Counted from the first letter of the stretch, positions 48,572 to 58,194 are shown. The stretch is DNA of 64,000 nt from Promethearchaeota archaeon (GCA_016839705.1 JAEOTR010000062.1:38365-102364); one strand, 5' to 3'. A program made the numbers and translations. The notes: generated by a model not told the origin, from the letters alone.

Positions 48572-50719
48572 TTGTATAGATTTAAATTTTTGTATGAAAT
48601 TAAAATGAAATCAAAAACAATAGCCCTAATAATTTTAGGAATCACTTTTGCTTTCTTTCCTATTTTTACCATTAAATTTAGTTTTATTAGCGGCAATACC
48701 AACAAAAGTGCGGGCTATAACGATAATAATCATTTAGATAATGATGATTTGAAAATCTCAGCAGTATCGGGAAAAATTCATGTTGATAATAATTGGACAG
48801 ATACTAGGGACGCAGGAATATGCACAGGGAATGGGATTTATTCTGACCCTTATGTCATAGAAGATTTGGTAATAGATGGCGGGGATTCGGGAAGTTGTAT
48901 CTTGATTGAAAATTCGAATGTGTACTTTAAAATAGAAAATTGCACACTCTACAATGCAAGCCAGGATAGTGCGGGAATCAAGCTACAAACAGTGAGTAAT
49001 GGATTATTAATTAATAATAATGCTTCAAATAATAACGACCTTGGAATATCTTTGAATTATAGTGATAATAACATTATCTCGGGAAACGTCGCAAATAACA
49101 ACGGTGGTTTAGGGATACAATTATCTTATAGTAATATTAGCACGGTTTCGGGAAATACCGCAAATAACAATAACTATGGGATAGTTATTACATTTTCGGA
49201 GGGCAATAATATCACAGGAAACATAGTTAATAATAATATTTATGGGATGATTTTAGCTTATGGTAATAATAATATAGTTTCGGAAAACACCGTAAATAAC
49301 AATAACCAATGGGGGATATATTGGGGGGGGGATAGTAATAGCATCATTACGGGAAACACCGCAAATAACAACTTCGTTGGGATATATTTGGAGGGTGGAG
49401 GTAAAAGCATCCTTAGAGAGAATAATGCCCATAACAACGATTTTGGGATATATTTGTTGAATAGTGATAACAATAACCTCATAAAGAATAATTCCACTAA
49501 CAATCACTATGGAATACGTCTTGATTATAGCCATCATAACACAAATACTCAAAATATTATAATAAATAACTCTTGGGGTGGGATTTATTTACAGTATAGC
49601 GATTACAATAAGATTACTCGAAATAATATTTCTCATAATAGAATAGGTATATACCTATTTTACTCTAATTATAATTATGTCATAAATAACGATCTAAACG
49701 CTAATGAAATGGATATACAAGAATATTCCAGTCAAGGCAACATATTCGAAGAAGAGGATATTCAATTGGAACTGGTCATTTCTATTATAATGCTCATCAT
49801 TGCTGTATTGATAATATCTATAATTATTAAAAGAGGATCGCCAAGACATAAAGAAATACTAACATTAATTACTAAGACAGAAAATAATCTAAAACGTTCT
49901 AATAAGTATGTACAGGAAGAGAGGAAATTAATTATAGAAGGAGGAGAAGAAGCAGATTCAATAATAGTTGTAAAAGGTTTAAGAAAATACTTCGGAGATG
50001 TGAAAGCGGTAAATGGTATCTCTCTTGAAGTTCGTGAAGGTGAGCTTTTTGGGCTTTTAGGACCAAATGGTGCCGGAAAGACGACTACGATTAAACTTCT
50101 CCTAAGCATCTTAGAACCAGATGAGGGAGAAATAAAAATATATGGATTAAACCCAGAATATGATGAATTTCAAATTAAATGTCGTGTGGGGTATGTTTCT
50201 GAAGAACCGTTAATGTTTAAGTCATTAACGCTTAAGGATCTATTTGATTTTATCATATCGACTAGGAGATTAGAAAAAGTAACTACTTTAAAACGTATAG
50301 AAGACTATTTAGAGAGCTTTGAAATGACTGGATATTATGATCATTTTATTTCTACTTTATCGCATGGTATTTCACAAAAATTAAAATTAATTGTTGCCAT
50401 GTTGCATGAACCTGATTTACTTATATTGGATGAACCTCTTTCTGGACTTGATCCCAAATCTGTAAAGGTTATAAAAACACTGCTGGAATTACATACTCAG
50501 CGTGGTGGTTCAGTTCTATTTTCAACACATATTATGGAAATAGCGCATCAATTATGCGATAGAATCGGAATTATAAATAAAGGGAAGATGGTTGGAATTG
50601 GGACAATTGAAGAACTCCGTCATCAATCAGAAAGTGTTGGTGAGAGCTTAGAAGATGTGTTTTTGCGTCTTACTGAACAAGATAGTTCCGTAAATGAGAT
50701 TGTGAAAAAATTCCGATAA
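48572..50719 (+). CDS. NosD-like right-handed beta-helix fused via one TM to ABC transporter ATPase (likely start ATG 48605)
   Basis: Signal/TM N-terminus; repeated NNxxGIxLxxSxxNxISGNxANNN; TM LVISIIMLIIAVLIISIIIKRG; then VVKGLRKYFGDVKAVNGISLEVREGELFGLLGPNGAGKTTTIKLLL, LSHGISQKLKLIVAMLHEPDLLILDEPLSGLDP, FSTHIMEIA. Confidence 0.9.
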   Translation: MYRFKFLYEIKMKSKTIALIILGITFAFFPIFTIKFSFISGNTNKSAGYNDNNHLDNDDLKISAVSGKIHVDNNWTDTRDAGICTGNGIYSDPYVIEDLVIDGGDSGSCILIENSNVYFKIENCTLYNASQDSAGIKLQTVSNGLLINNNASNNNDLGISLNYSDNNIISGNVANNNGGLGIQLSYSNISTVSGNTANNNNYGIVITFSEGNNITGNIVNNNIYGMILAYGNNNIVSENTVNNNNQWGIYWGGDSNSIITGNTANNNFVGIYLEGGGKSILRENNAHNNDFGIYLLNSDNNNLIKNNSTNNHYGIRLDYSHHNTNTQNIIINNSWGGIYLQYSDYNKITRNNISHNRIGIYLFYSNYNYVINNDLNANEMDIQEYSSQGNIFEEEDIQLELVISIIMLIIAVLIISIIIKRGSPRHKEILTLITKTENNLKRSNKYVQEERKLIIEGGEEADSIIVVKGLRKYFGDVKAVNGISLEVREGELFGLLGPNGAGKTTTIKLLLSILEPDEGEIKIYGLNPEYDEFQIKCRVGYVSEEPLMFKSLTLKDLFDFIISTRRLEKVTTLKRIEDYLESFEMTGYYDHFISTLSHGISQKLKLIVAMLHEPDLLILDEPLSGLDPKSVKVIKTLLELHTQRGGSVLFSTHIMEIAHQLCDRIGIINKGKMVGIGTIEELRHQSESVGESLEDVFLRLTEQDSSVNEIVKKFR

Positions 50720-50748
50720 TTTTTAACAATATTACGATAATTTAATTA

Positions 50749-50773
50749 GATTTAACTCTATTGTATATAATAA
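50749..50773 (+). repeat. Direct repeat copy 2: gatttaactctattgtatataataa
   Basis: Near-identical to 46096..46120. Confidence 0.85.
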
Positions 50774-50954
50774 ATCATTAATCCTTTAATTCTTAGATCA
50801 TTCTCAAATCATCTAATTGTACACTATCTAATACTATAAACAAACAATTTATATTCTAAAGTTAAAAAGTCTATTAACTATCTTTTTTTTTCGTATTATA
50901 ATAAGAACATGAGGAATGAATATTATTTATTTCCAAATAAGCAAGGTTTTTTAA

Positions 50955-52787
50955 TTGTCAAAACGTAAAAACTTTAAACAGTCAAACCAACTTATAGAGT
51001 TTTCTCCAGGTAGAGACTTTTTTGAAACAGCACGGAAAAAAGGAGTGCGAAGCTGGATTCTTTCGCACATTTTTCACAAAACTAATAAGATATTTATTTT
51101 CGTAGTTTTATTTACTACTATCCTTGCTTCAATTTTAGCTTCAGGGATCTCTGTTTTTATTGGTTTTGCTGTTGTGGAATTTCTAAATGCGGATATTGAA
51201 AGTCTTATCTTTTATACAATAACAATTTTGATTCTTGGTTTAATAACTCCCATATTAAGGCTTTTAAATTATAGTTTAAGAGAAGTTCTAGCACAAAGAC
51301 TTGAACGAGATACAAGAAAAGAATTCTATGGAATTTTATTAGGTAAAAGTCAATCTTTTCATGATAAACAACAAATTGGAGATCTGATGGCGAGAGCAAC
51401 TGATGATGTAAGAACTCTAAATTTTCTTATAAGTCCTGCTGTATCTCTTATTTTTGAATCATTCACAACGCTTATAATCCCAATTATTTTTATTTTACTT
51501 TTTTATCCTGTCCAATTAATTTTTGAGCCACTAATTTTTATAATATTGTTTCTCATCTCATTGAGAAATTACACTAAAAAATTAGCACCTGTGACAGGAA
51601 ATTTGAGAATGAATTTCGGCATGATTAATGCCATGTTAAATGAGGCTCTTTCTGGTATTGAAGTAGTGAAGACTTCAACTCAGGAAGCATATGAGCTTAA
51701 AAAGTATTTAACTTACGCTAAAAAATATAGGGATGCTGCCTTAGCTCAAGGAAAAATTCAAGCTAAATATATGCCAATTTTATTCTTAGGTTTAACTATA
51801 ACCGTAGGTTTAGCACATTCACTTTTCTTATTTAATTTAGGTATTATGAATATTGGACAAGTTATTTCCTATATTGGTTTATTAGATCTATTATTCTTCT
51901 CAACCTTTATTTCTATTTTTGTTTTTGCTCTTTTAAAACTAGCAGGAAGTAGCGCCAAACGATTACTTGAGCTTATGAATCTTAAAACAGAAATAGATGA
52001 AAATCCTAATGGAATCCAGAAAGAAATACATGGTGCCATCAAATTTGAAAAGGTATCCTTCAGATATCCTGGAACAACAAATTTCGTTTTAAAAGATCTT
52101 ACCTTTGAAGTTAAACCCGGTCAAACCGTAGCTATTGTAGGAACTACGGGTTCAGGGAAAACAACATTAACCAAGCTGATTTCAAGATTATATGATGTTT
52201 CTGGAGGAAAGATCCTTATTGATGACCAAGATATCCGGGATTTTGCATTGAAGTCGCTTAGAGCTCAGATCTCGTATATTGAACAGGATGTATTCTTATT
52301 TTCCTTTTCGATTTTTGATAATATCACTTTTGGAAGAATAGGTTCCAAAGAAAAAGTAGTCGAAGCAGCAAAGCAAGCACAAGCCCACGATTTCATAACT
52401 GCATTATATAATGGTTATGATTCTAAAATTGGAGAGAGGGGGGCCCTACTGAGTGGAGGTGAAAGACAGAGAATAGCAATTGCCCGAGCATTCCTCGCTG
52501 ATCCGAAAATACTTATATTAGATGACTCTACTTCTGCTATTGATTCAAACACCGAAGATAAAATACAATACGCAATTAAAAATATTTTGAGGAATCGAAC
52601 TACGTTTTTAATTACTCATAGATTAAGTCAAATCAGATGGGCAGATTTGATTCTGGTGTTAAAAGATGGGAAGATCGAAGCTAAGGGAAATCATAATACA
52701 CTTCTTAGAACATCGGAAGAATATCGAAAAATATTTGTTAAGAAGTTTGACCTTGATGAACAAGAATTAATAAAAGGAGTGGTATAA
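50955..52787 (+). CDS. ABC exporter half-transporter (TMD-NBD), degenerate catalytic site
   Basis: Six-TM domain, Walker A VGTTGSGKTTL, signature LLSGGERQRIAIARAFL, Walker B LILDDSTSAID (Asp where catalytic Glu is usual); TTG start. Confidence 0.92.
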   Translation: MSKRKNFKQSNQLIEFSPGRDFFETARKKGVRSWILSHIFHKTNKIFIFVVLFTTILASILASGISVFIGFAVVEFLNADIESLIFYTITILILGLITPILRLLNYSLREVLAQRLERDTRKEFYGILLGKSQSFHDKQQIGDLMARATDDVRTLNFLISPAVSLIFESFTTLIIPIIFILLFYPVQLIFEPLIFIILFLISLRNYTKKLAPVTGNLRMNFGMINAMLNEALSGIEVVKTSTQEAYELKKYLTYAKKYRDAALAQGKIQAKYMPILFLGLTITVGLAHSLFLFNLGIMNIGQVISYIGLLDLLFFSTFISIFVFALLKLAGSSAKRLLELMNLKTEIDENPNGIQKEIHGAIKFEKVSFRYPGTTNFVLKDLTFEVKPGQTVAIVGTTGSGKTTLTKLISRLYDVSGGKILIDDQDIRDFALKSLRAQISYIEQDVFLFSFSIFDNITFGRIGSKEKVVEAAKQAQAHDFITALYNGYDSKIGERGALLSGGERQRIAIARAFLADPKILILDDSTSAIDSNTEDKIQYAIKNILRNRTTFLITHRLSQIRWADLILVLKDGKIEAKGNHNTLLRTSEEYRKIFVKKFDLDEQELIKGVV

Positions 52788-52788
52788 A

Positions 52789-54600
52789 ATGGCATGGGTA
52801 GGACTTGAAGCCGAAGAGTACGATCGGGAGATCAAAGATAGCATATTGTTAAAACGAATTTTCGAATATTTCAGACCTTATAAGAAATACATGACAATTG
52901 TAATTCTCCTCCTCATTCTGTCTTCTCTATCAAATTCATTCGTTCCATTATTTACTTCCATCGCGATCAACATTCTTGCCGTTAGTCCAAATATGTTGAA
53001 TTTTATACTCATAATTGGATTGATATTTTTGCTAAATATACTAGCATATGTTTTTAATTACTATAGGTACATAAACTCAGCTAAAGCAATAGCAAACGTA
53101 GAATTAGATTTAAGGAAGGATGCCACTGAATCAGTTTTAAAACATGATCTATCGTTTTTCGATAAAAATCCTGTAGGAAAGATTGTTAGCCGAATTAATA
53201 CTGACAGTCGTGATTTTGCCCAAACCGTTGATTTAACAATAGAAGTGGTATCGAACTTTATTGTTATGATTATTATAATAATATTATTGTTGTTAATCAA
53301 TGTCATGCTAACGCTCGGAATATTAATTATGATACCAATTTTTTTCATCATTGCTTTATCTTACAGAAAATTAGCAAGGAAAATGACGCTTTTAGGACAA
53401 CGATCTTTAGCCTCTGTTAATGCTTTTGTTAAAGAGAGCTTTTCAGGTATTCAAATCGCAAAAACATTTAGACAAGAGTCTAAATTATATTATGAGTTCG
53501 AGATGGTTAATAATCAATCATACAAAGTAAATTTAAAGAGAGCACTTATTCTAAATGCAATTTTCCCCACGTTATCGATCATCCAAGGAGTTATTTTAGC
53601 TATCTTAGTTTATTATGGAGGTAATTTTTTAATTTTAGGAACGTTTAATGCAGGAGAATTTAATTTTTTCTTCCAAAGTTTGACTCTGCTTTTTTTTCCT
53701 TTACTCACGATCGCCTCATTTTGGCCCCAATTTCAATCTGGTTTGTCAGCGTCTGAGAGAATTTTTGCAATAATAGATAACCTCCCCCTTGTTATTCAAA
53801 CTGATAATATAGAACCGTCAAAATTGCAAGGGGAGATTGAATTTAAGAATTTAGTATTTTGTTATGATGAGAATAAAAAAGTTTTTGACAATTTTTCTCT
53901 AAAGATACAACCTGGAGAATCTGTTGCCTTAGTTGGTCATACAGGTGCAGGAAAGTCTAGTATTGCTAAACTTATAGCTCGATTTTACGAATTCCAAGAA
54001 GGGGATATCATGATTGATGGAATAAGTATTCGAAATTATGACTTAAAAAGATACCGAGGGCAAATTGGACTTATCCCGCAAATCCCCTTTTTATGGTCAG
54101 ACACCGTTGAGAATAATATCAATTATGGGTGTAAAGATGTTAGTTGCGATGATGTTACTGTTGCCCTAGAAAGAACAGGAGGTTCTGACTGGGTTCAAAA
54201 ATTGCCTAATGGGCTTCAAACAAATGTTGGAGAAAGAGGAGTATTTCTTTCTACAGGTCAGAGACAGCTTGTTGTTTTTGCCCGTGTTTTACTACAAGAT
54301 CCATCCATTCTTATATTAGATGAAGCCACTGCATCAATTGATCCCTTTACTGAAACCCGAATACAAGAAGCAATGGAAAAAACCATGCAAGGCCGTACTT
54401 CAATTATTATAGCTCACCGATTATGGACTGTAAGGCATGTAGATCGAATCGTAGTTATTGATCATGGAAAAATAGTAGAACAAGGAAGCCATAATGTCCT
54501 AATGAAGCAAGGAGGGACATATGCTGAACTTTATGATACTTACTTTAGACATCAATCTCTTAAATACGTAGAAGAAATGGGTAATTTCGGTGAGATATAA
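52789..54600 (+). CDS. ABC exporter half-transporter (TMD-NBD), canonical catalytic Glu
   Basis: Walker A VGHTGAGKSSI, signature LSTGQRQLVVFARVLL, Walker B LILDEATASID, H-loop AHRLWT; begins 2 bp after the previous stop. Confidence 0.92.
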   Translation: MAWVGLEAEEYDREIKDSILLKRIFEYFRPYKKYMTIVILLLILSSLSNSFVPLFTSIAINILAVSPNMLNFILIIGLIFLLNILAYVFNYYRYINSAKAIANVELDLRKDATESVLKHDLSFFDKNPVGKIVSRINTDSRDFAQTVDLTIEVVSNFIVMIIIIILLLLINVMLTLGILIMIPIFFIIALSYRKLARKMTLLGQRSLASVNAFVKESFSGIQIAKTFRQESKLYYEFEMVNNQSYKVNLKRALILNAIFPTLSIIQGVILAILVYYGGNFLILGTFNAGEFNFFFQSLTLLFFPLLTIASFWPQFQSGLSASERIFAIIDNLPLVIQTDNIEPSKLQGEIEFKNLVFCYDENKKVFDNFSLKIQPGESVALVGHTGAGKSSIAKLIARFYEFQEGDIMIDGISIRNYDLKRYRGQIGLIPQIPFLWSDTVENNINYGCKDVSCDDVTVALERTGGSDWVQKLPNGLQTNVGERGVFLSTGQRQLVVFARVLLQDPSILILDEATASIDPFTETRIQEAMEKTMQGRTSIIIAHRLWTVRHVDRIVVIDHGKIVEQGSHNVLMKQGGTYAELYDTYFRHQSLKYVEEMGNFGEI

Positions 54601-54745
54601 CATAGGAACTATTTAATTTAAAGAATTTGTTATATTCTAATACTTTATAAGTTGGCAAAAAACGGAATGGATTATTCTAAACCTATTTCTGTATTCTCGT
54701 TTTTTAACAAAAAAATCTAATTATCAATACTTCACGGTCTATTTT

Positions 54746-55132
54746 CTAATCATCATTTTGAAATATTTTTGATATTTCTCGACACGCACGCTCACATTCA
54801 AAAAAGATAAGCCCTAACTTGGTATTCTCCGTAGTAGAAACAGCCAACAGCGCGGGTTCCGCTTCAAAAACTAATAAATACCCCTTAACTCCCTTAATAA
54901 ATAACTGTGTAAATTCACCAATCTTCATGTCCATCACTGCTTTTTCAGATAAGGAAAGCAATGTGGCAACTATCGCAGAAATTATGTTTTCATTGGATCC
55001 TCGTGGGATAATTGAAACAATAGGAAGGCCTTCAAGAGACGAAATTGTCGCTATGATTATACTCGGATTATTTGATAATAATCTTCTTAGAATCAATTCT
55101 AATTTCTCTCGGAAATCTTTTTCTTCAAGCAT
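54746..55132 (-). CDS. Roadblock/LC7 domain protein
   Basis: IIIATISSLEGLPIVSIIPRG...ISAIVATLLSLSEKAVMDMKIGEFTQLFIKGVKGYLLVFEAEPALLAVSTTENTKLGLIFFEC. Confidence 0.9.
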   Translation of the reverse strand: MLEEKDFREKLELILRRLLSNNPSIIIATISSLEGLPIVSIIPRGSNENIISAIVATLLSLSEKAVMDMKIGEFTQLFIKGVKGYLLVFEAEPALLAVSTTENTKLGLIFFECERACREISKIFQNDD

Positions 55133-55172
55133 TTTTCTTTATAATATTTTTTTGAAACCTATACGTTGTATT

Positions 55173-55385
55173 TTAATCTATTCCCAAATCATGTGAATTA
55201 CTTTTTCTATGAATTCTTTTAGCTATACTATTTAATTTAGCTATTTGCTTACGATCTATAGGTATATCCTCAGATGGACTAATTATCTTAAACGATTTTA
55301 TTAAATCTTGACAAAGATCTAACAGAAAGTCAATATCCTCTAAAACATTAGTACCTTTATCTTCGAGAATGCTCATTTTTACCAT
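55173..55385 (-). CDS. Small hypothetical protein upstream of the Roadblock gene on the same strand
   Basis: 70-aa ORF, helical; likely co-transcribed. Confidence 0.5.
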   Translation of the reverse strand: MVKMSILEDKGTNVLEDIDFLLDLCQDLIKSFKIISPSEDIPIDRKQIAKLNSIAKRIHRKSNSHDLGID

Positions 55386-55402
55386 CTTGGATTAAAATTA
55401 AT

Positions 55403-55443
55403 TTGTATATTAAAGTATACTCACTTGTATATCAATTGTATAT
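55403..55443. promoter_or_regulatory. Three direct TTGTATAT repeats (55403, 55425, 55436), spaced 22 and 11 bp
   Basis: Direct reading; further TGTATAT at 55492 and inverted ATATACA at 55511 and 55522. Confidence 0.5.
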
Positions 55444-55676
55444 TTATATATTTAAATCTTTGTGTTTCAGTATCATTTATATGTATATCCCCCCATATTT
55501 AAATATGATAATATACAAATAATATACAGGCTAAAAAAAAAAGAAAATATCATTATTATTAAGATGCAATTATAATGAAAAAAGAGATTGATACTCACAA
55601 TTTTATTTATTATTCGAGACGATTCAGTGAGGAAAACTAAAGATAAGGGTGAGAAATAATCACATTAAATTCTGAA

Positions 55677-56501
55677 ATGGGATTCAGTAATAAAGATCGG
55701 ATATTGGATCTTCTTAAAACTAATTCGTTAACCAGCAATAAAATCGCAGATAAACTCCATCTAAGTAAACAAGATACCCGTACTTATCTTCTACGACTTA
55801 AAAAAGAAGACAAAATTAAAACTCTTGGAAAAAGAGGAAGGCAATATATCTATACTTATAAAGCTTATGAAGCTCCATCTGATACGGAAAAACCTCATAT
55901 TGATACGAATATTCTTGTTGGAGTTTTAAGAGATTATCTTGAATCTGAACCAAGTTTTAAAAAGGAAGTTAATAAGAAGATTGCTGAACTCGAAGCGAAA
56001 CTCAACGCCATAGCTTCCAAAACAAACGAAAATTATAATGAAATAGAAGAAGAGCTTGAAAGGTTACAATATATTGAACCCACTGATAAACGTAGCCTAA
56101 GATCCCCAGAATTCTTATCCCAACAAATGTTTGAATCCCCTGTTTTAGAAAATCTTGACAAAATCCTAGTGAAATTAATAGCTACCATTTCGGAAGTAGA
56201 TGCTGCAACCATTGTTTCTATTGAAGGGGAAATATTAGCTTCGGCTCTTCCTCAGGACGTTGATGAGACAACAATTGCCGTAATGACCGCTGCACTTCTT
56301 TCATTAGCCGAAAGCGCCATAACTAAGATAAAAAGTGGTGAATTTGAACAATTGTTTATTCAGGGGAAACAAGGATACCTTCTTGTTCTCCCCGCAGGAC
56401 CCAATGCAGTATTAACTGTCTCTACATCGAGAAAAGTAAAACTTGGATTAATATATAACGACTGTAAACAGTTTTCTGAACAGATCGCAAAGTTAATCTA
56501 A
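55677..56501 (+). CDS. Winged-helix DNA-binding / coiled-coil / Roadblock-LC7 fusion protein
   Basis: N-term RILDLLKTNSLTSNKIADKLHLSKQDTRTYLLRLKKEDKIKTLGKRGRQYIYT; coiled coil; C-term DAATIVSIEGEILASALPQ...LLSLAESAITKIKSGEFEQLFIQGKQGYLLVLPAGPNAVLTVSTSRKVKLGLIYNDC. Confidence 0.88.
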   Translation: MGFSNKDRILDLLKTNSLTSNKIADKLHLSKQDTRTYLLRLKKEDKIKTLGKRGRQYIYTYKAYEAPSDTEKPHIDTNILVGVLRDYLESEPSFKKEVNKKIAELEAKLNAIASKTNENYNEIEEELERLQYIEPTDKRSLRSPEFLSQQMFESPVLENLDKILVKLIATISEVDAATIVSIEGEILASALPQDVDETTIAVMTAALLSLAESAITKIKSGEFEQLFIQGKQGYLLVLPAGPNAVLTVSTSRKVKLGLIYNDCKQFSEQIAKLI

Positions 56502-56630
56502 TTAACCTTAAGTTAGTTCAAACTTATACTCCCTAAAATTTCAAATTACGCTTGAATAACAATATTCACATTTGATTGTTAAAATATTTGTCTATTAACC
56601 ATCTAGAAACAATTTAACTGAAAGAATTTG

Positions 56631-57179
56631 TTATACTCTAATACTTGGAATTTCGGTTTTCGTAAGCGTCATTCTATCTATCATTAATCGTGTTAATATT
56701 GAGAATGCTTCTTGAACATTTTCACTTGTTTTACTCGAACATTCCATAAAATCATTCAGATCCATCAATTTAGCGAATTTCCTCCCTTCTTTCCAAGGGA
56801 TTTCTCTTATATAATCTAAATCAGATTTACCCCCAAGTAAGATAATAGGAAATTTTTGACCCGTTCTTTGTATTAATGATAACCACTTACTTATATGAGA
56901 AAAAGAAGAATACTCTGATATATCATACATTAAAAATCCCCCCATCGCACCATAAATATATTGGGGAAACATAAAACGAAACCGTTTCTCCCCCGCAAAA
57001 TCCCAGATCATTAATTTTACTTCTTTTCCATCAACATCTATATTTTTAGTCTCGAAATCGACCCCAATCGTCCTACGAGAATCGGATTCAAACACATTGG
57101 TCATAAATCTCTTTCTTAAGGTCGTTTTTCCGCAACTACGCTCACCGAAAATAACAACTTTGAATATAAATTCATACAT
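56631..57179 (-). CDS. Rab/Ras-like small GTPase
   Basis: GERSCGKTTLRKRF; RRTIGVDFETKN; WDFAGEKRFRFMF; GGKSDL (NKxD with Gly); SSKTSENVQEAF. No C-terminal Cys. Confidence 0.92.
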   Translation of the reverse strand: MYEFIFKVVIFGERSCGKTTLRKRFMTNVFESDSRRTIGVDFETKNIDVDGKEVKLMIWDFAGEKRFRFMFPQYIYGAMGGFLMYDISEYSSFSHISKWLSLIQRTGQKFPIILLGGKSDLDYIREIPWKEGRKFAKLMDLNDFMECSSKTSENVQEAFSILTRLMIDRMTLTKTEIPSIRV

Positions 57180-57222
57180 TTTAATCGTCTTTAGTTCTAA
57201 AGAGCTACCTTCTAGATTGATT

Positions 57223-57711
57223 TCAAAAATTTATTAATTCTATTACACATGTAGCCGTAAATGTGATCCTGTCAAATATTTTACCTTTAATCGTCATCTC
57301 ACAGAATTGAGAAGGCTCAACAAGACTATCTATCACTTCGGATCTATCAAACTTAACCATTAAATCAGGAATATCATTATTATCTCTATCACCAATATTG
57401 AATGGCTTTATTTCAGGAGATAAAAATTCATTTAATTTGATTTCCTCAAGGTTAATATCATGCAGATCATATTCTTTAGGTAATTCAATATAAGCTGTGA
57501 TCCATTTTCCTTTACTCTTTAGATTCAATTTGACAGGATGAATATCACAAATAGCTAATATAGTCTCTTTTTTATCCTTACCCTTTTTTGTCCCTTCCTC
57601 ATTAATATCCATTGGAATTGATCCATCAGCTAAAACTAAGGTTAACCCCGGAATGAAAACAAACCCTAAACATAATATAACTGCCCACAACCCTTTTCTA
57701 AAATTTTTCAT
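57223..57711 (-). CDS. Secreted beta-rich protein with Asp-rich motif
   Basis: Signal peptide MKNFRKGLWAVILCLGFVFIPGLTLVLA; LNLKSKGKWITAYIELPKEYDLHDINLEEIKLNEFLSPEIKPFNIGDRDNNDIPDLMVKFDRSEV. Confidence 0.65.
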   Translation of the reverse strand: MKNFRKGLWAVILCLGFVFIPGLTLVLADGSIPMDINEEGTKKGKDKKETILAICDIHPVKLNLKSKGKWITAYIELPKEYDLHDINLEEIKLNEFLSPEIKPFNIGDRDNNDIPDLMVKFDRSEVIDSLVEPSQFCEMTIKGKIFDRITFTATCVIELINF

Positions 57712-58194
57712 GACAACGCCAAATTTGTATAAATTTGATACAAGATATTAAATAAAAACATTAATATTTAAATGTATTGTGATAAATTAACCAGATTGTC
57801 CCATTTTTCGCGGAAATTAATGGAAAATGATATCTTTATGAAACTCTTAGATTATTTTCCTTTTTATCCCATGAATTGAAGGAAAACTTATTTTTGAAGA
57901 ATAGAAAGGATTTACGGGTAAATAAACTATGTGGACACAGTGACGATTGAAAAATGTCTCAGATTGAAATTCTAAATAATCAACTAGCGTTATAAGATGG
58001 CAAAAAACAGAATCGATTCTTCTAAATTTGAATGAGGATGACTTGATAAAATGCATTCTCATGCATAATTTTAATGGTATTAAAAATCTATCACAATTTT
58101 AATGAAATCCTTTTAAATTAAAATAGGAAATTTTAAGATATCAAAATTTATTTGTAGACTGATTATATAGAAATTAAAAAACAAAGAAATTACT

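Noticed and set aside
48960-49740. Possible CRISPR-like array suggested by recurrent 'ggaaa(c/t)accgcaaataacaa'
   Set aside because: These are codons of the NosD-type protein repeat, in frame with variable spacing and no unique spacers.
49253-50109. Minus-strand ORFs opposite the NosD-ABC gene
   Set aside because: Antisense frames of the Asn-rich beta-helix repeats and the ABC domain; low-complexity translations.
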